A DNA stretch of 64,000 nucleotides from Leptolinea sp. UBA5203 (GCA_002412765.1 DHVR01000004.1:1-64000); one strand, 5' to 3'. Positions 32,100 to 41,617 are shown, numbered from the stretch's first letter. The notes: generated by a model from the letters alone, not told the origin. Numbers and translations: made by a program.

Positions 32100-32588
32100 T
32101 TAATTGTTCTGATAATTTTCTAGCTCATTTTCCAATCGTTCTACATATGGCGCAATTTCATCAACTACGTCTGTCGCTGGAATCACCAAGCTCACACGCC
32201 GCGCACGTAGTGTACGAATCAACAAACCGGCACCACCGAATAGCATAACCAGAGGCAGCCAATAAATCACCCCATTGACGCCGCGCTTGGGGGGTTCAGC
32301 CAACACCTGGTCGCCATAGCGTTCCACGAAATATTCTTGAATCTCTGCGGACGACCGTCCCTGTGCCAATTGCTCACGGATTAATTCCCGCCATTGTATA
32401 CAAGCTTGGGTTCCGCACACATCCAGAGGAATGTTTTCACAGACCGGACAAAATAATTTTCCGGCAACAGCATTGACCTCATCGTCTGATGGGATTGGTG
32501 TAGGATCCTCTGCATAGACTGGTGCTGCCAAGCAAAACAACAGTCCAAAGCACACGAGAAATATCCAATGTCGACTATTTTTGTTCAT
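32100..32588 (-). CDS. ccmH: Cytochrome c maturation protein CcmH
   Basis: A 162-residue protein with a signal sequence, a three-helix thiol domain containing KLFCPVCENIPLDVC (CxxC at C47/C50) and VERYGDQVLAEPPK, which is the hallmark ending of the CcmH domain, and a C-terminal transmembrane segment (IYWLPLVMLFGGAGLLI). CcmH reduces apocytochrome before ligation by CcmF. The ATG at 32588 starts the signal peptide; the frame is open 51 bases further. The second pair of cysteines in the loop (CGTQAC) is an extra feature. Confidence 0.85.
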   Translation of the reverse strand: MNKNSRHWIFLVCFGLLFCLAAPVYAEDPTPIPSDDEVNAVAGKLFCPVCENIPLDVCGTQACIQWRELIREQLAQGRSSAEIQEYFVERYGDQVLAEPPKRGVNGVIYWLPLVMLFGGAGLLIRTLRARRVSLVIPATDVVDEIAPYVERLENELENYQNN

Positions 32589-32664
32589 TTGCTTGCCTAT
32601 AGTACCAGTATTAAAACAATTCAGAGGTTCAGCTTGCAAGATTGTTCTCTACCCATTATAGTAT

Positions 32665-33747
32665 ATGCGAATGAAGATAAAGCGTAAACAATTCCTTTTG
32701 CGTGTAATTCTATCAATCTGGCTGTTTTTACTGGCGGTACAGGTTAGTTGCAACATACCCACCATCCGCAATCCCAGAGACTGGGTCCAGATGGTGCAGT
32801 ATTCCATCCACCTCCCTGTGGATCAAAAGGTGCTGCAGCAATCCAGTCCGCAGCAATGGCTGGACTGGATTGAAAAACTTTCTGGTGAAAAACCGGTGAT
32901 GATCGAAGGTCAAGAGACTTTTCTGCGCTCACGATACAGTTACGCCATGTTCCTTGACTATCCGGAAGCGCAGGCCATGCCATATCTGGTGGAACAGGTC
33001 CTGCAATATGTAAAACCCGAACAAATTGAAATCGATCCATACACCTATACCGATGCCGAAAAATCTTATACCTGGCAGAACCTGATCGTACGTTTGCCAG
33101 GAAAACTGGTACCGGAAGAAAAAATCCTACTTACCGCTCATTTTGATAGTATCGTGGTTCGCGAAGGCAATGCGTTAGTATTGGCACCGGGAGCCGATGA
33201 TAATGCCAGCGGGACTGCGGTTTTGCTTGAAGCTCTGCGCTTGCTCTCCGATGAATCTTTTGAAAAAACGATTGAGATTGTTTTTTTTAGTGGTGAGGAA
33301 ATAAATCTCCAGGGCAGCCGTGCTTATTTACAAGATCACGATTTCCAAAACATCAAAGGGGTGATCAATGTGGATATGATCGGCTATGATTCAGACAATG
33401 ATGGTTGTGTGGAGATTCATGCCGGCACGGACCCGGAAAGCCAACAGATAGCCCTTTTATTACAAACCACCATAACCAATTACCAGCTCCAGTTGCAGCC
33501 AGAGATGCTCTACGAAAACGCCACTAATCGTTCGGATCACGCATCCTTCTGGGCTCAACAAATTCCGGCGATCCTGGTCAGTGAAAATTTCTTTGATCAG
33601 CAAGGGTCCGGCGTTTGCCCAACCAATGATCCCAATCCTTACTATCATCAAACTGGAGATACCGTTGCCAACATTAACAGCCACTATGGCCATCAAATCT
33701 CACAGGCAGTCATCCTCACCATTGTCCAGTTGGCCGTTCCTTATTGA
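32665..33747 (+). CDS. M28 family zinc metallopeptidase
   Basis: A 360-residue protein with an N-terminal hydrophobic export signal (LLRVILSIWLFLLAVQVSC, possible lipobox Cys 29). Co-catalytic zinc ligands of peptidase family M28 are visible: LTAHFDS, PGADDNASG, FFSGEEINLQGS (catalytic Glu pair), VINVDMIGYD, and the final His in SDHASFW. These enzymes are exported aminopeptidases. It is encoded on the opposite strand to the ccm genes, between ccmH and ccmF, so it splits the cluster into two transcripts. The start at 32665 (or 32671) lacks a clear ribosome site. Confidence 0.85.
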   Translation: MRMKIKRKQFLLRVILSIWLFLLAVQVSCNIPTIRNPRDWVQMVQYSIHLPVDQKVLQQSSPQQWLDWIEKLSGEKPVMIEGQETFLRSRYSYAMFLDYPEAQAMPYLVEQVLQYVKPEQIEIDPYTYTDAEKSYTWQNLIVRLPGKLVPEEKILLTAHFDSIVVREGNALVLAPGADDNASGTAVLLEALRLLSDESFEKTIEIVFFSGEEINLQGSRAYLQDHDFQNIKGVINVDMIGYDSDNDGCVEIHAGTDPESQQIALLLQTTITNYQLQLQPEMLYENATNRSDHASFWAQQIPAILVSENFFDQQGSGVCPTNDPNPYYHQTGDTVANINSHYGHQISQAVILTIVQLAVPY

Positions 33748-33781
33748 GAATACTAATTCGTTCAGACTCAGGTAATCTGAT

Positions 33782-35803
33782 TCAGACGCTCTTGCGTTTC
33801 TTCACCAACCTTGTTCCCATAGAAATGATGCCACCCACTAACAAACCAATTCCCCCAATCCACAGCCAATTGATAAACAAATTTCGATATACTTTGAAGG
33901 TTGCCTGGTTGCTATTAATCGGTTCCCAATCCACCAGCACTACATATAAATCATCCTGCAACGAACTATTTATTCCAGGGATGGTTACAGCCTGCTGGGA
34001 CGTATAAAAATAGTCGCGGCGTGGATAAAGGGTGGAAATGAATTTGTGATTTTCATAAACCCGCATTTCCGCCCTGGTCACATTGCGGCCATCGTCCAGA
34101 TCAAATTCCGATATGGATTCCAGTTGAACAGAATAGGGGCCTAAAGTTACCGATTCGCCAATCGTCAACCTGGCTTGTGTCTCGCTTTGGTTTAATTCAA
34201 TCCCCAAAATACCAATGCACATCAACGCCACACTGATATGGATGAGGATGCTGCCATACCGCCGTCGGTTTCTCTTTAATAGATGGACAAAAGTTCTCAC
34301 CAAAGATTCCTGGTGATGTTTTCGGCGAGAAAAAAAAGCATTAATCAGATCAAAAAGCAAAATTAAAAAGCACAGGGTAACCAGCCAATATCCCAGGACG
34401 GCAGGCCAGGTTCGAAATCCTATGTAATAAACATAGCCCGCAACTATCAGAGATAAAAGTAAAGGGATGCGCACCGCTTTCAACATGGTTTCCCAGGTTG
34501 AGTAGCCCCAAGAGGACAGCGGAGCGATCGCCATTAGAAAAAGCAGAACCGCAAACAAAGGCCCGGTCGTCTGTTCGTACCAGGCAGACCCAACGGTCAT
34601 CTTCTGCCCGGTGAACAACTCAGAGAGCAATGGGAAATTCACCCCAAGAAACACTACAAAGAATAGCCCAAATAAAATAACGGTATTGAACAATAACTGG
34701 GATTCCCGCGAAAATATGGAATACAGGTTTCCTTCCGATGACAACAATCCCCAGCGATGAAAAACAAGGGTCATGCTTCCGATGAACATCAGTGTAATGA
34801 AAATAAAAAAAGCAGGACCGATGGAACTCTCTGCAAAAGCATGCACAGACGAAAGAACGCCGGAACGGGTTAAAAAAGTGCCGTAAATCACCATTGAAAA
34901 AGTTAACAGAACCAGAATCATATTCCAATGTTTAAACAGCTTGAGCTTTTCTTGTACCATGATGCCATGCAAAAAAGCTGTCCCCAAGAGCCAGGGCATA
35001 AACGCGGCGTTTTCTACCGGATCCCACGACCAATACCCACCCCACCCCAGGACTTCATACGCCCAGCGGCTCCCTAACAGCAAACCGCAGGATAAAAACA
35101 ACCAGGCCAGCAGGGTCCAGGGACGAGATATCTTGATCCACTGGTCATCCCGGCGGCCAAGAATCAAAGAGGCTATCCCAAAGACATAAGGTATGACAAA
35201 AGCGGTGAACCCTAAATAAAGCGCTGGTGGATGAAAAATCATCCCGGGATGGCGTAAGAGCGGGTTTAATCCCAGCCCATCCGATGGACTGAGTAAAACG
35301 CCTGCACTGGGTTTAAACATGGAGATGATCTGTGCGCCACCCGGCATCTGCCAGAATCGCACAAATGGATTTTCAAAGATTACAAGCAGACCCACAAAAA
35401 AAGATAGAATAATCGAAAGCAGGATGATGATCCAGGGCAGAAAATCTCGATCATGATCCCATTTGAGCAGCATGACCGTGAAGCTAAAGAAGGATAATAT
35501 CCATGTCCAAAATAATAAGGAACCGGACTGTCCCCCCCATAGAGCAGCTAGTTTGAGATAAAACGGTGTCGCCACACTGCTGACCCTGTATACATACTGG
35601 ACTTCATAATGACCACTGGTTAACAAAATCAGTAAGAGAATAGCGGATAAACTTATAACAGGGAACATCAAAATCGCAGCAACTCGCGCGCTGTTCATCC
35701 AAACTGCTTTTTGCTGCTTATTTCCAATCCAGGAAGCAGTTATGGCATATCCTGATAGGATAAAAGCAATCAAAAGGGTGCCGAATCCAATTTCTGCAAT
35801 CAT
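33782..35803 (-). CDS. ccmF: Cytochrome c haem lyase CcmF
   Basis: A 673-residue protein with about 14-15 transmembrane segments and the tryptophan-rich motif WGGYWSWDPVENAAFMPWL (about residues 257-275), plus conserved histidines in the flanking segments. A periplasmic C-terminal domain and last anchor complete the usual CcmF layout (LTIGESVTLGPYSVQLESI). CcmF, with CcmH, attaches haem to CxxCH. It lies 17 bases after ccmE on the same strand. The ATG is preceded by GGTGG; length is typical. Confidence 0.92.
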   Translation of the reverse strand: MIAEIGFGTLLIAFILSGYAITASWIGNKQQKAVWMNSARVAAILMFPVISLSAILLLILLTSGHYEVQYVYRVSSVATPFYLKLAALWGGQSGSLLFWTWILSFFSFTVMLLKWDHDRDFLPWIIILLSIILSFFVGLLVIFENPFVRFWQMPGGAQIISMFKPSAGVLLSPSDGLGLNPLLRHPGMIFHPPALYLGFTAFVIPYVFGIASLILGRRDDQWIKISRPWTLLAWLFLSCGLLLGSRWAYEVLGWGGYWSWDPVENAAFMPWLLGTAFLHGIMVQEKLKLFKHWNMILVLLTFSMVIYGTFLTRSGVLSSVHAFAESSIGPAFFIFITLMFIGSMTLVFHRWGLLSSEGNLYSIFSRESQLLFNTVILFGLFFVVFLGVNFPLLSELFTGQKMTVGSAWYEQTTGPLFAVLLFLMAIAPLSSWGYSTWETMLKAVRIPLLLSLIVAGYVYYIGFRTWPAVLGYWLVTLCFLILLFDLINAFFSRRKHHQESLVRTFVHLLKRNRRRYGSILIHISVALMCIGILGIELNQSETQARLTIGESVTLGPYSVQLESISEFDLDDGRNVTRAEMRVYENHKFISTLYPRRDYFYTSQQAVTIPGINSSLQDDLYVVLVDWEPINSNQATFKVYRNLFINWLWIGGIGLLVGGIISMGTRLVKKRKSV

Positions 35804-35820
35804 TTGTGTTCCACCATGGA

Positions 35821-36336
35821 TTATTCGCCCTGATCTGGCAAAGCTTCTTCATAGCGAGTGGGGCATTTCAATAATAATTCATCCGCATTAAAAACCCCAT
35901 CCTCACCTAGTCTTCCGGTAACAATCGCCTGAGCTTCATCCTTCAATAAATCAGGTTTCACTCCAATATAAATCACCTCAAGAGTTGAACTCGATCCATC
36001 GGTCACGGCTTGATGCAGTACCTTGACGATCCCCCCCCGCAGATCAATGGCTTTCTGATCTCCTGGAATATTGGCCATCGTAAACCGGATTTCCAAGGTG
36101 TCCTGATTAACTTGAATACTATCACCTATCACCGCACCGGAAATTCTTACCGATTGACCCTGCATGGCGTCTTTTCTTGCAAGCAGTTCATCGATGGTTA
36201 AAAAGTATTGTGCATTCGCTTTCGTCGAGGAGAGGATGAGATATAAAATTGCAGTTGCGATCAATACACCGCCCACAATAAATCGCCATTGCCCCGGCTG
36301 ACGCACTTTCTCGATCTTAGGCGAAGATTCCAACAT
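35821..36336 (-). CDS. ccmE: CcmE haem chaperone, CxxxY variant
   Basis: A 171-residue protein: one N-terminal transmembrane segment (FIVGGVLIATAILYLIL), then a beta-barrel OB-fold domain. The haem-binding strand near the end reads LLKCPTRYEE: C158 and Y162 (CxxxY) occupy the place of the usual HxxxY histidine of CcmE. CxxxY CcmE proteins are known from archaea and some anaerobic bacteria, usually with a Ccm set that lacks CcmH. Here CcmH is present. GAGGAAT precedes the ATG. First gene of the ccmEF transcript; about 300 bases upstream hold no gene or hairpin that I can name. Confidence 0.85.
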   Translation of the reverse strand: MLESSPKIEKVRQPGQWRFIVGGVLIATAILYLILSSTKANAQYFLTIDELLARKDAMQGQSVRISGAVIGDSIQVNQDTLEIRFTMANIPGDQKAIDLRGGIVKVLHQAVTDGSSSTLEVIYIGVKPDLLKDEAQAIVTGRLGEDGVFNADELLLKCPTRYEEALPDQGE

Positions 36337-36644
36337 TAATATTCCTCAACATTATTTTTCATGGATGAAAAAAAAACTGACTATTTTTCAGCACACTCCC
36401 TAGAACGATACCAGACATGTCAATTATACCTGTTAGCGTATTGAAAAAGACCCTCAGGGTTGAGTGGTACTCTTATTTCTAAGGTAAAACTCAATATAAA
36501 CCCTTAGAATCAGGCTCATTTTTTGATATTTCAACACCCTTGCTGTAATCCTATAGGTGTACTATATCTCGTCGCCCTCTTCATCTCCCATTCAATTTGA
36601 TCCTCATCTATAATAAGAAAAGTTTATCTTTTATGGAGGGCATC

Positions 36645-37973
36645 ATGCCGGAAGGAACATACTATTTCCCTGATGGTTTTTTATGGGGCTGTGCCACAGC
36701 CTCCCATCAGGTTGAAGGTCAAAACAAAAACAATAACTGGGCATTCTGGGAAGAACAGGAAGGAAAAATCCATCAGGGTCAAAAAGCCGGCCTGGCATGC
36801 GATTGGTGGGGGGGCCGGTGGCGCGAGGATTTTGACCGGGCTGCCCAGGGCGGCCAAAACGCCCATCGCCTGTCCATCGAGTGGAGCCGGATTCAACCTG
36901 CTGCGGATCGTTGGGACGAAAACGCCCTGGAGTATTACCGCCAGATGATGCGCGGACTGATCGAACGAAACATGACCCCCATGGTCACCTTGCATCATTT
37001 CAGTGATCCCCTATGGGTCATGGAACAAGGCGGCTGGGAAAACGATCAGATCATTGTTTGGTTTGAAACGTACACCCAAAAAGTTGTTGAGGCACTCAAA
37101 GAATACGTCACGCTCTGGGTGACCATCAACGAACCTAATGTCTATACTAATGGCGGATATTTAGGCGGCGGCTTTCCCCCAGGAAAGAATGACATGAAAG
37201 CCGCGTATACCGTGATGCGTAACATGGTCAAAGGTCATGCGGCCGCTTACCATGCCATCAAGAAAATTCAGCCGCAAGCCAGGGTAGGACTTGCGCATCA
37301 CTACCGGAAATTTGAACCCGCCCATGCTGGGTTCGCACCGGACCGGATGATGGCCAGCTTTCTCTCCAAAAACTTCAATGAAAGCTTTGCCAATGCCGCC
37401 CAAACCGGCCGTTTTGAATTCGCCCTGCGTAAGGAGACTATCCCTCAGGCAGCCAACACCCAGGATTTTATCGGCCTGAATTATTACACTCGTGAATATA
37501 TTGCCTTTAAACCCCTGGCGCCGAAGTCCCTATTCTACAAAGGATTTTACGATCCAAAATCCCCGCTGAGTGAAACCGGCTTCATCGCCCTGGAACCCAA
37601 GGGGTTTTATCAGGCGCTGAAATGGTGTAATTCGTTTAAAAAACCCATCCTCGTCACAGAGAATGGAGTGGAAGATTCTTCCAACACCCTGCGTACCCGA
37701 TACCTGTACGAGCATCTGCATCAGATGTGGCGGGCAATCAACTATACCTGGCCGATCAAGGGCTATTTCCATTGGTCATTGGTGGATAATTTTGAATGGG
37801 AACGCGGTTGGAGCCAGCGCTTTGGTCTGTGGGGGCTGGATGTTGAAACTCAAACCCGTCTGCACCGCCCGGCCGTGGATGCCTACGCCGACATCTGCCA
37901 CACCAACGGTATCTCTTCCCAAAGTGTGAAAAAATACGCCCCGGAGATCTTCAACACATTATTTCCAGCTTGA
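36645..37973 (+). CDS. Family 1 beta-glycosidase
   Basis: A 442-residue enzyme starting YYFPDGFLWGCATASHQVEG, the standard GH1 opening. Acid/base Glu in VTINEPNVY (about residue 165) and nucleophile Glu in ILVTENGVED (about 345). Also RLSIEWSRIQP, and a C-terminal YFHWSLVDNFEWERGWSQRFGLW, the usual aglycone-side loops. It hydrolyses beta-glucosides or beta-galactosides; cytoplasmic since no signal is present. The start at 36645 is fixed by GGAGGG at 36635-36640. Followed by a palindromic terminator. Confidence 0.93.
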   Translation: MPEGTYYFPDGFLWGCATASHQVEGQNKNNNWAFWEEQEGKIHQGQKAGLACDWWGGRWREDFDRAAQGGQNAHRLSIEWSRIQPAADRWDENALEYYRQMMRGLIERNMTPMVTLHHFSDPLWVMEQGGWENDQIIVWFETYTQKVVEALKEYVTLWVTINEPNVYTNGGYLGGGFPPGKNDMKAAYTVMRNMVKGHAAAYHAIKKIQPQARVGLAHHYRKFEPAHAGFAPDRMMASFLSKNFNESFANAAQTGRFEFALRKETIPQAANTQDFIGLNYYTREYIAFKPLAPKSLFYKGFYDPKSPLSETGFIALEPKGFYQALKWCNSFKKPILVTENGVEDSSNTLRTRYLYEHLHQMWRAINYTWPIKGYFHWSLVDNFEWERGWSQRFGLWGLDVETQTRLHRPAVDAYADICHTNGISSQSVKKYAPEIFNTLFPA

Positions 37974-38050
37974 GTTGATTTCTCAAGAATAAAAAAAGCG
38001 GCTGGCGAAAATAGTTAATTTCCTTCACACCACCTTATATATATACATTG

Positions 38051-38074
38051 GGGCGAACGGCCGTTCGCCCTTTC
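38051..38074 (+). terminator. Terminator after the GH1 gene
   Basis: GGGCGAACGG followed directly by CCGTTCGCCC (38051-38070), then TTTCTT. It lies 77 bases after the stop and just before the convergent gene ending at 38095. Confidence 0.7.
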
Positions 38075-38094
38075 TTGAGGTCATCTATTTTGGG

Positions 38095-38946
38095 TCACAC
38101 TCGTAGGGATATTAACTTTTTCAGGTTCTTTAACGAATAAAGTGGAACAAAAGGCAGAATCAGAGGCACCTTGCTTCGATAGACCTGAAACGCCGTATCT
38201 CCCCCGTATCGTTCGTCCTGTTTTAATTCCAGGCGTACGGTGGAAACCAGCATCACAAATAGGATTCCGATCCAGCCGATTATGGCCATCATCCAGGTCA
38301 CAATCCCTCGATAAAGGGCAAGACCGGTAATGATATTCCCTGTCCAAAAAGTGATTTCTCCAAAATAATTCGGGCATCGTACCCAGGCAAACAACCCGCT
38401 ATTGCAAAAAGAAGCAGGATTCTTTTGTTTAAAAGCCGATTTTTGCCGATCTGCCAGTGCTTCCAAACTCATCCCTACTGCCATGACCACCACTCCTAGG
38501 TAGGGGAAGAAGCCACCCTCAGCAGCAAAACCCTGGAAAACCAGTGGAGAAATCATCAAGACATACAACATGGAAACAATCATCCAAACAGCCACCCTGC
38601 CCCATCCGACAATCGGGGAGGTTTCACGCTCAGTGGCGGCCATTTCCTTGCGATAAGCAGGTTTAAATTCGCGCCTTAGTAGAAACAGGGCCAGGCGCAA
38701 ACCATAAAGAATTAATAGACCACCGTGAAGGATGAATGGCAAATTCAGTCGTCCCCCAAAAACCAGCAATAGAAATAAAGCCATGCCGCTAATGGCGAAG
38801 CCATACCCCACACTGATAAAGTAAATAAATCGGAAAAATCCAATCGCTGAGATCAGCAAAGCCAATCCCAATAACGAAAAAAAACATAAAACCGGCGACG
38901 AAATCAGAAATTGTCCTGTATCATACATCATTAATGCTGCTGTCAT
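38095..38946 (-). CDS. DUF1295/isoprenylcysteine-methyltransferase-like membrane protein
   Basis: A 283-residue protein with six to seven hydrophobic segments and near the C-terminus GLFAWVRCPNYFGEITFWTGN and DERYGGDTAFQVYRSKVP. The R-x-PNYFGE stretch is the cofactor-binding signature of the DUF1295/steroid 5-alpha-reductase-like and ICMT superfamily. Substrate unknown; related bacterial proteins methylate or reduce lipids. AGGACTCTC is the ribosome site. Single gene. Confidence 0.8.
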   Translation of the reverse strand: MTAALMMYDTGQFLISSPVLCFFSLLGLALLISAIGFFRFIYFISVGYGFAISGMALFLLLVFGGRLNLPFILHGGLLILYGLRLALFLLRREFKPAYRKEMAATERETSPIVGWGRVAVWMIVSMLYVLMISPLVFQGFAAEGGFFPYLGVVVMAVGMSLEALADRQKSAFKQKNPASFCNSGLFAWVRCPNYFGEITFWTGNIITGLALYRGIVTWMMAIIGWIGILFVMLVSTVRLELKQDERYGGDTAFQVYRSKVPLILPFVPLYSLKNLKKLISLRV

Positions 38947-39015
38947 GAGAGAGTCCTGTTAATTAATTGAAGGTTGAATAATTTCCTAATATTACTCTAT
39001 TTAAATCAGATGAAG

Positions 39016-39039
39016 GGTGCGTTTTCAACGCACCTTTTT
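39016..39039 (+). terminator. Orphan terminator-like hairpin
   Basis: GGTGCGTT, loop TTC, AACGCACC, then TTTTT. On the + strand no gene precedes it within a kilobase. A frame from 38974 runs through it and looks spurious, so a short untranslated RNA ending here is possible. Confidence 0.45.
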
Positions 39040-39115
39040 AAGGCAATGAAGTTATTCTCTTCACTGGAAATACAGCCGATTAATAACTATTTCCACTTAT
39101 GCCCAACGCAATCAA

Positions 39116-39490
39116 CTATGCAGATGGAACAATCTCCAAAACAACCCGAGTACTTTTACGCCGTGAAAAGATTTGAGATAGCCCAATGAGATGAAATTGC
39201 AAGCCATATTTCTTGGCCATGCCTTTTTGCACCCGAGCAATCCACTCTTCGTCCTCCAAAACTTGAGCGCTGGCGCTTTGCCATTCGCTTTTTGGGTTGC
39301 CACTCACATCGCTGCTGGCAATGTTGACATCTCCCCGAGCGCGAATCCGCTTGACCTTCCAACTGCCGCCGTCCGTCCACACATACAGCTTCCCTTCGAT
39401 CTCACATACCCAAACCGGAGTAATCACGCCCTGACCATCTTTTTTAAAGGTCTGCAAGGCCATAAACTGTCCGCTTCCAATGCTTCCCAT
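39116..39490 (-). CDS. PPOX-type (pyridoxamine oxidase-like/F420) protein
   Basis: A 124-residue protein of the split beta-barrel flavin/F420-binding fold: FMALQTFKKDGQGVITPVW is the family's first strand pair, and YVWTDGGSWKVKRIRARGDVNIA with SQIFSRR is the phosphate-binding region. Related PPOX proteins reduce F420-dependent substrates or act on flavin. Start at 39490 is set by GGAG ten bases upstream; a longer in-frame ATG (39529) has no site. Cofactor is not decided. Confidence 0.75.
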   Translation of the reverse strand: MGSIGSGQFMALQTFKKDGQGVITPVWVCEIEGKLYVWTDGGSWKVKRIRARGDVNIASSDVSGNPKSEWQSASAQVLEDEEWIARVQKGMAKKYGLQFHLIGLSQIFSRRKSTRVVLEIVPSA

Positions 39491-39662
39491 TCTAAATTCA
39501 CTCCTTATAATTGATCGCTTCTTCTTCATAGTACCAATATTAAGACGCTAAACCTATCAATTCTTTATTAGAAAATCGCTTTGTCCTAAACATCGACTCT
39601 GGAGGAATTGGATGAGGCTATGTTAGAATTACGCAATCCTAAGCAAAAATCGTAGAAGCCAC

Positions 39663-40886
39663 ATGAAAAATTTCATAAACCGCCTCTTCCACATGTCCCG
39701 TGAACTTAAATTATTTGCAATGGCCTCGGTCCTGATGGGACTGGCTTACAGCATGGTGGATGCCACCTTTAACAACTTCCTGGACGCTCGTTTCCACCTG
39801 ACAGGTTTTGAACGCTCCTTTTTGGAATTCCCCCGTGAGCTGCCCGGTTTTCTGGTTGTTTTTGTATCCGCCCTGCTCTGGTTCTTTTGCAGCCGGCGGT
39901 TGGGTGGTGTAGCCCTGATTTTTAGTGCTGTCGGTGCCCTATGTCTGGGATTGCTTTCTAATTCCTATGTAATTATGGTCATCTGGTTATTCCTCTACAG
40001 CATGGGGCAGCACCTATTCATCCCCATCTCCTCCGCCATCGGCATGGAGCTATCCCATGAGGGGCATACCGGCCAGCGTCTGGGACAATTAAACGCCCTG
40101 CGCAATGCCGCCGTGATCACTGGCAGTTTCTTTGTTTTTCTGGCTTTTCGCTACCTGAATTTTGATTTTCAAAAGACCTACATCCTGGTCGCCGTTATCT
40201 TCTTAGCCGCGTCTTTCTTCATGTTTCGCATGAAGCCGCAGGAAACGAAAGTACCGAAGGCTTTCTTAAAGCTTCACAAGGAATACCGCTTATATTATCT
40301 CCTGGCCATCCTTTATGGTTCCAGAAAACAATTGTTCATCACCTTTGCCCCCTGGGTACTGGTCACCATATTTAATCAGCCCACCCAGACCCTGGCCACA
40401 CTGCTGACCATCGGTGGGGTGATCGGGATCCTCTTCCAACCCTTATTGGGCTGGGCAATTGACCATCTTGGGGAACGCCGGGTTTTGATTCTTGAAGCGA
40501 CTTTCCTCGTTCTGGTCTGCCTGGGATATGCCTTTGCCAAAGACACTTTTGCCGAACATACAGCGTTCCTGATCATCTGTGTTTGTTTCCTGCTGGATCA
40601 GATGTTAATGTCCGTCAATATGGCCCGCGCCATGTATATCAAGAAAATTGCCAAACAGCCCGATCACGTCCAGGCTGCCTTGACAGCCGGCGTGACTATT
40701 GACCATATCTTTTCCATCTCCATCGCCCTCCTGGGCGGGTTGATCTGGAATGTGTTTGGTTATCAATACGTGTTCATCTTGGGCGTGTGTATCGCCGTTG
40801 TAAGTTTATTTGCCGCCATGAAGATACAAATTCCGCTGCAAGCACAGCCAATCAGTTCGGCTGTACTCGAAATCCAACAGGATTAA
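39663..40886 (+). CDS. MFS transporter
   Basis: A 407-residue protein with 12 predicted transmembrane segments in two halves of six. The loop between segments 2 and 3 (FFCSRRLGG) is a loose version of the family signature, and GWAIDHLGERRVLI between segments 8 and 9 is a clear second copy. Substrate unknown; the early HMSRELKLFAMASVLMGLAY and DATFNNFLDARFHLTG segments suggest the drug/metabolite efflux branches. It ends in a hairpin terminator. Confidence 0.82.
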   Translation: MKNFINRLFHMSRELKLFAMASVLMGLAYSMVDATFNNFLDARFHLTGFERSFLEFPRELPGFLVVFVSALLWFFCSRRLGGVALIFSAVGALCLGLLSNSYVIMVIWLFLYSMGQHLFIPISSAIGMELSHEGHTGQRLGQLNALRNAAVITGSFFVFLAFRYLNFDFQKTYILVAVIFLAASFFMFRMKPQETKVPKAFLKLHKEYRLYYLLAILYGSRKQLFITFAPWVLVTIFNQPTQTLATLLTIGGVIGILFQPLLGWAIDHLGERRVLILEATFLVLVCLGYAFAKDTFAEHTAFLIICVCFLLDQMLMSVNMARAMYIKKIAKQPDHVQAALTAGVTIDHIFSISIALLGGLIWNVFGYQYVFILGVCIAVVSLFAAMKIQIPLQAQPISSAVLEIQQD

Positions 40887-40909
40887 CTTTTTTCTTTATC
40901 ATGATACGT

Positions 40910-40947
40910 AAGGCCATTCCAGTCCATGTGAATGGTCTTTATTTTTT
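40910..40947 (+). terminator. Terminator after the MFS gene
   Basis: AAGGCCATTC (40910-40919) pairs with GAATGGTCTT (40930-40939), with one G-U pair, followed by TATTTTTT. Confidence 0.75.
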
Positions 40948-41093
40948 ACAAAGCGCAAGAATGATCAAATCCATACCATTTTTCCTGCAATATCAACAAC
41001 AGCATGACAATCAGGATCAAGTGCTAATCCAATCGTCAGTTTATGATTGGATTATCGCAAATCACATGATCAAAAAAAGTCAGGAGAAAAAAC

Positions 41094-41573
41094 ATGAACA
41101 TGCAGCTTAAATCCATTGGCAGTATTCGCTGCCATCAAGGGGAGTTTTCCCTGCTGATTGACGAACCCTACCGCCCAGCTATGCTGGAACTGAATCAGTT
41201 TGATACTCTTCAAGTGTTGTACTGGTGTCATTATTTGGATTCGAATGAATACCGTTCCATCACCACAGTAGATAAACCCTATCAACACGCCCCGGATAAA
41301 ATGGGGATCTTTGCCACCCGTTCCCCTGTTCGGCCAAATCCCATCGCCTTGACTGCCGTTTCCATTCTTTCCATCGATCAACAAAAAGGAATTATTCTTG
41401 TGCCCTATATTGATGCCGAAGATGGCTCCCCGCTATTGGATATCAAACCCTACACCCCCTCCATTGACCGGGTACGGGATTCCCAGCCACCGGCCTGGTC
41501 TGCCCATTGGCCGACCTGTGTGGAAGAATCCGGTTCGTTTGATTGGGCAGCGGAATTTGTCAACGCACAATAG
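41094..41573 (+). CDS. TrmO-type tRNA t6A37 methyltransferase
   Basis: A 159-residue protein of the TrmO/TsaA (UPF0066) beta-barrel family: MGIFATRSPVRPNPIALTAV is the family signature, and IDAEDGSPLLDIKPYTPSID the second conserved block. TrmO methylates N6-threonylcarbamoyladenosine at tRNA position 37 with SAM. AGGAG stands seven bases before the ATG; a second ATG two codons in is less well placed. Length is that of short TrmO proteins without the C-terminal extension, so the substrate is likely but not certain. Confidence 0.82.
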   Translation: MNMQLKSIGSIRCHQGEFSLLIDEPYRPAMLELNQFDTLQVLYWCHYLDSNEYRSITTVDKPYQHAPDKMGIFATRSPVRPNPIALTAVSILSIDQQKGIILVPYIDAEDGSPLLDIKPYTPSIDRVRDSQPPAWSAHWPTCVEESGSFDWAAEFVNAQ

Positions 41574-41593
41574 TCTTTCGTTATAATTATCAA

Positions 41594-41617
41594 TGGGAGA
41601 GCCAACTGGCTCTCCCA
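41594..41617 (+). terminator. Hairpin after the TrmO-type gene
   Basis: TGGGAGAGCC, loop AACT, GGCTCTCCCA, 10-bp perfect stem, 20 bases after the stop. No U-tract follows, so it may be a weak terminator or a 3' stabilising structure before the next gene. Confidence 0.5.

Noticed and set aside
38974..39189. Small open frame on the + strand
   Set aside because: No ribosome site, no recognisable composition, and it runs through a terminator-like hairpin.
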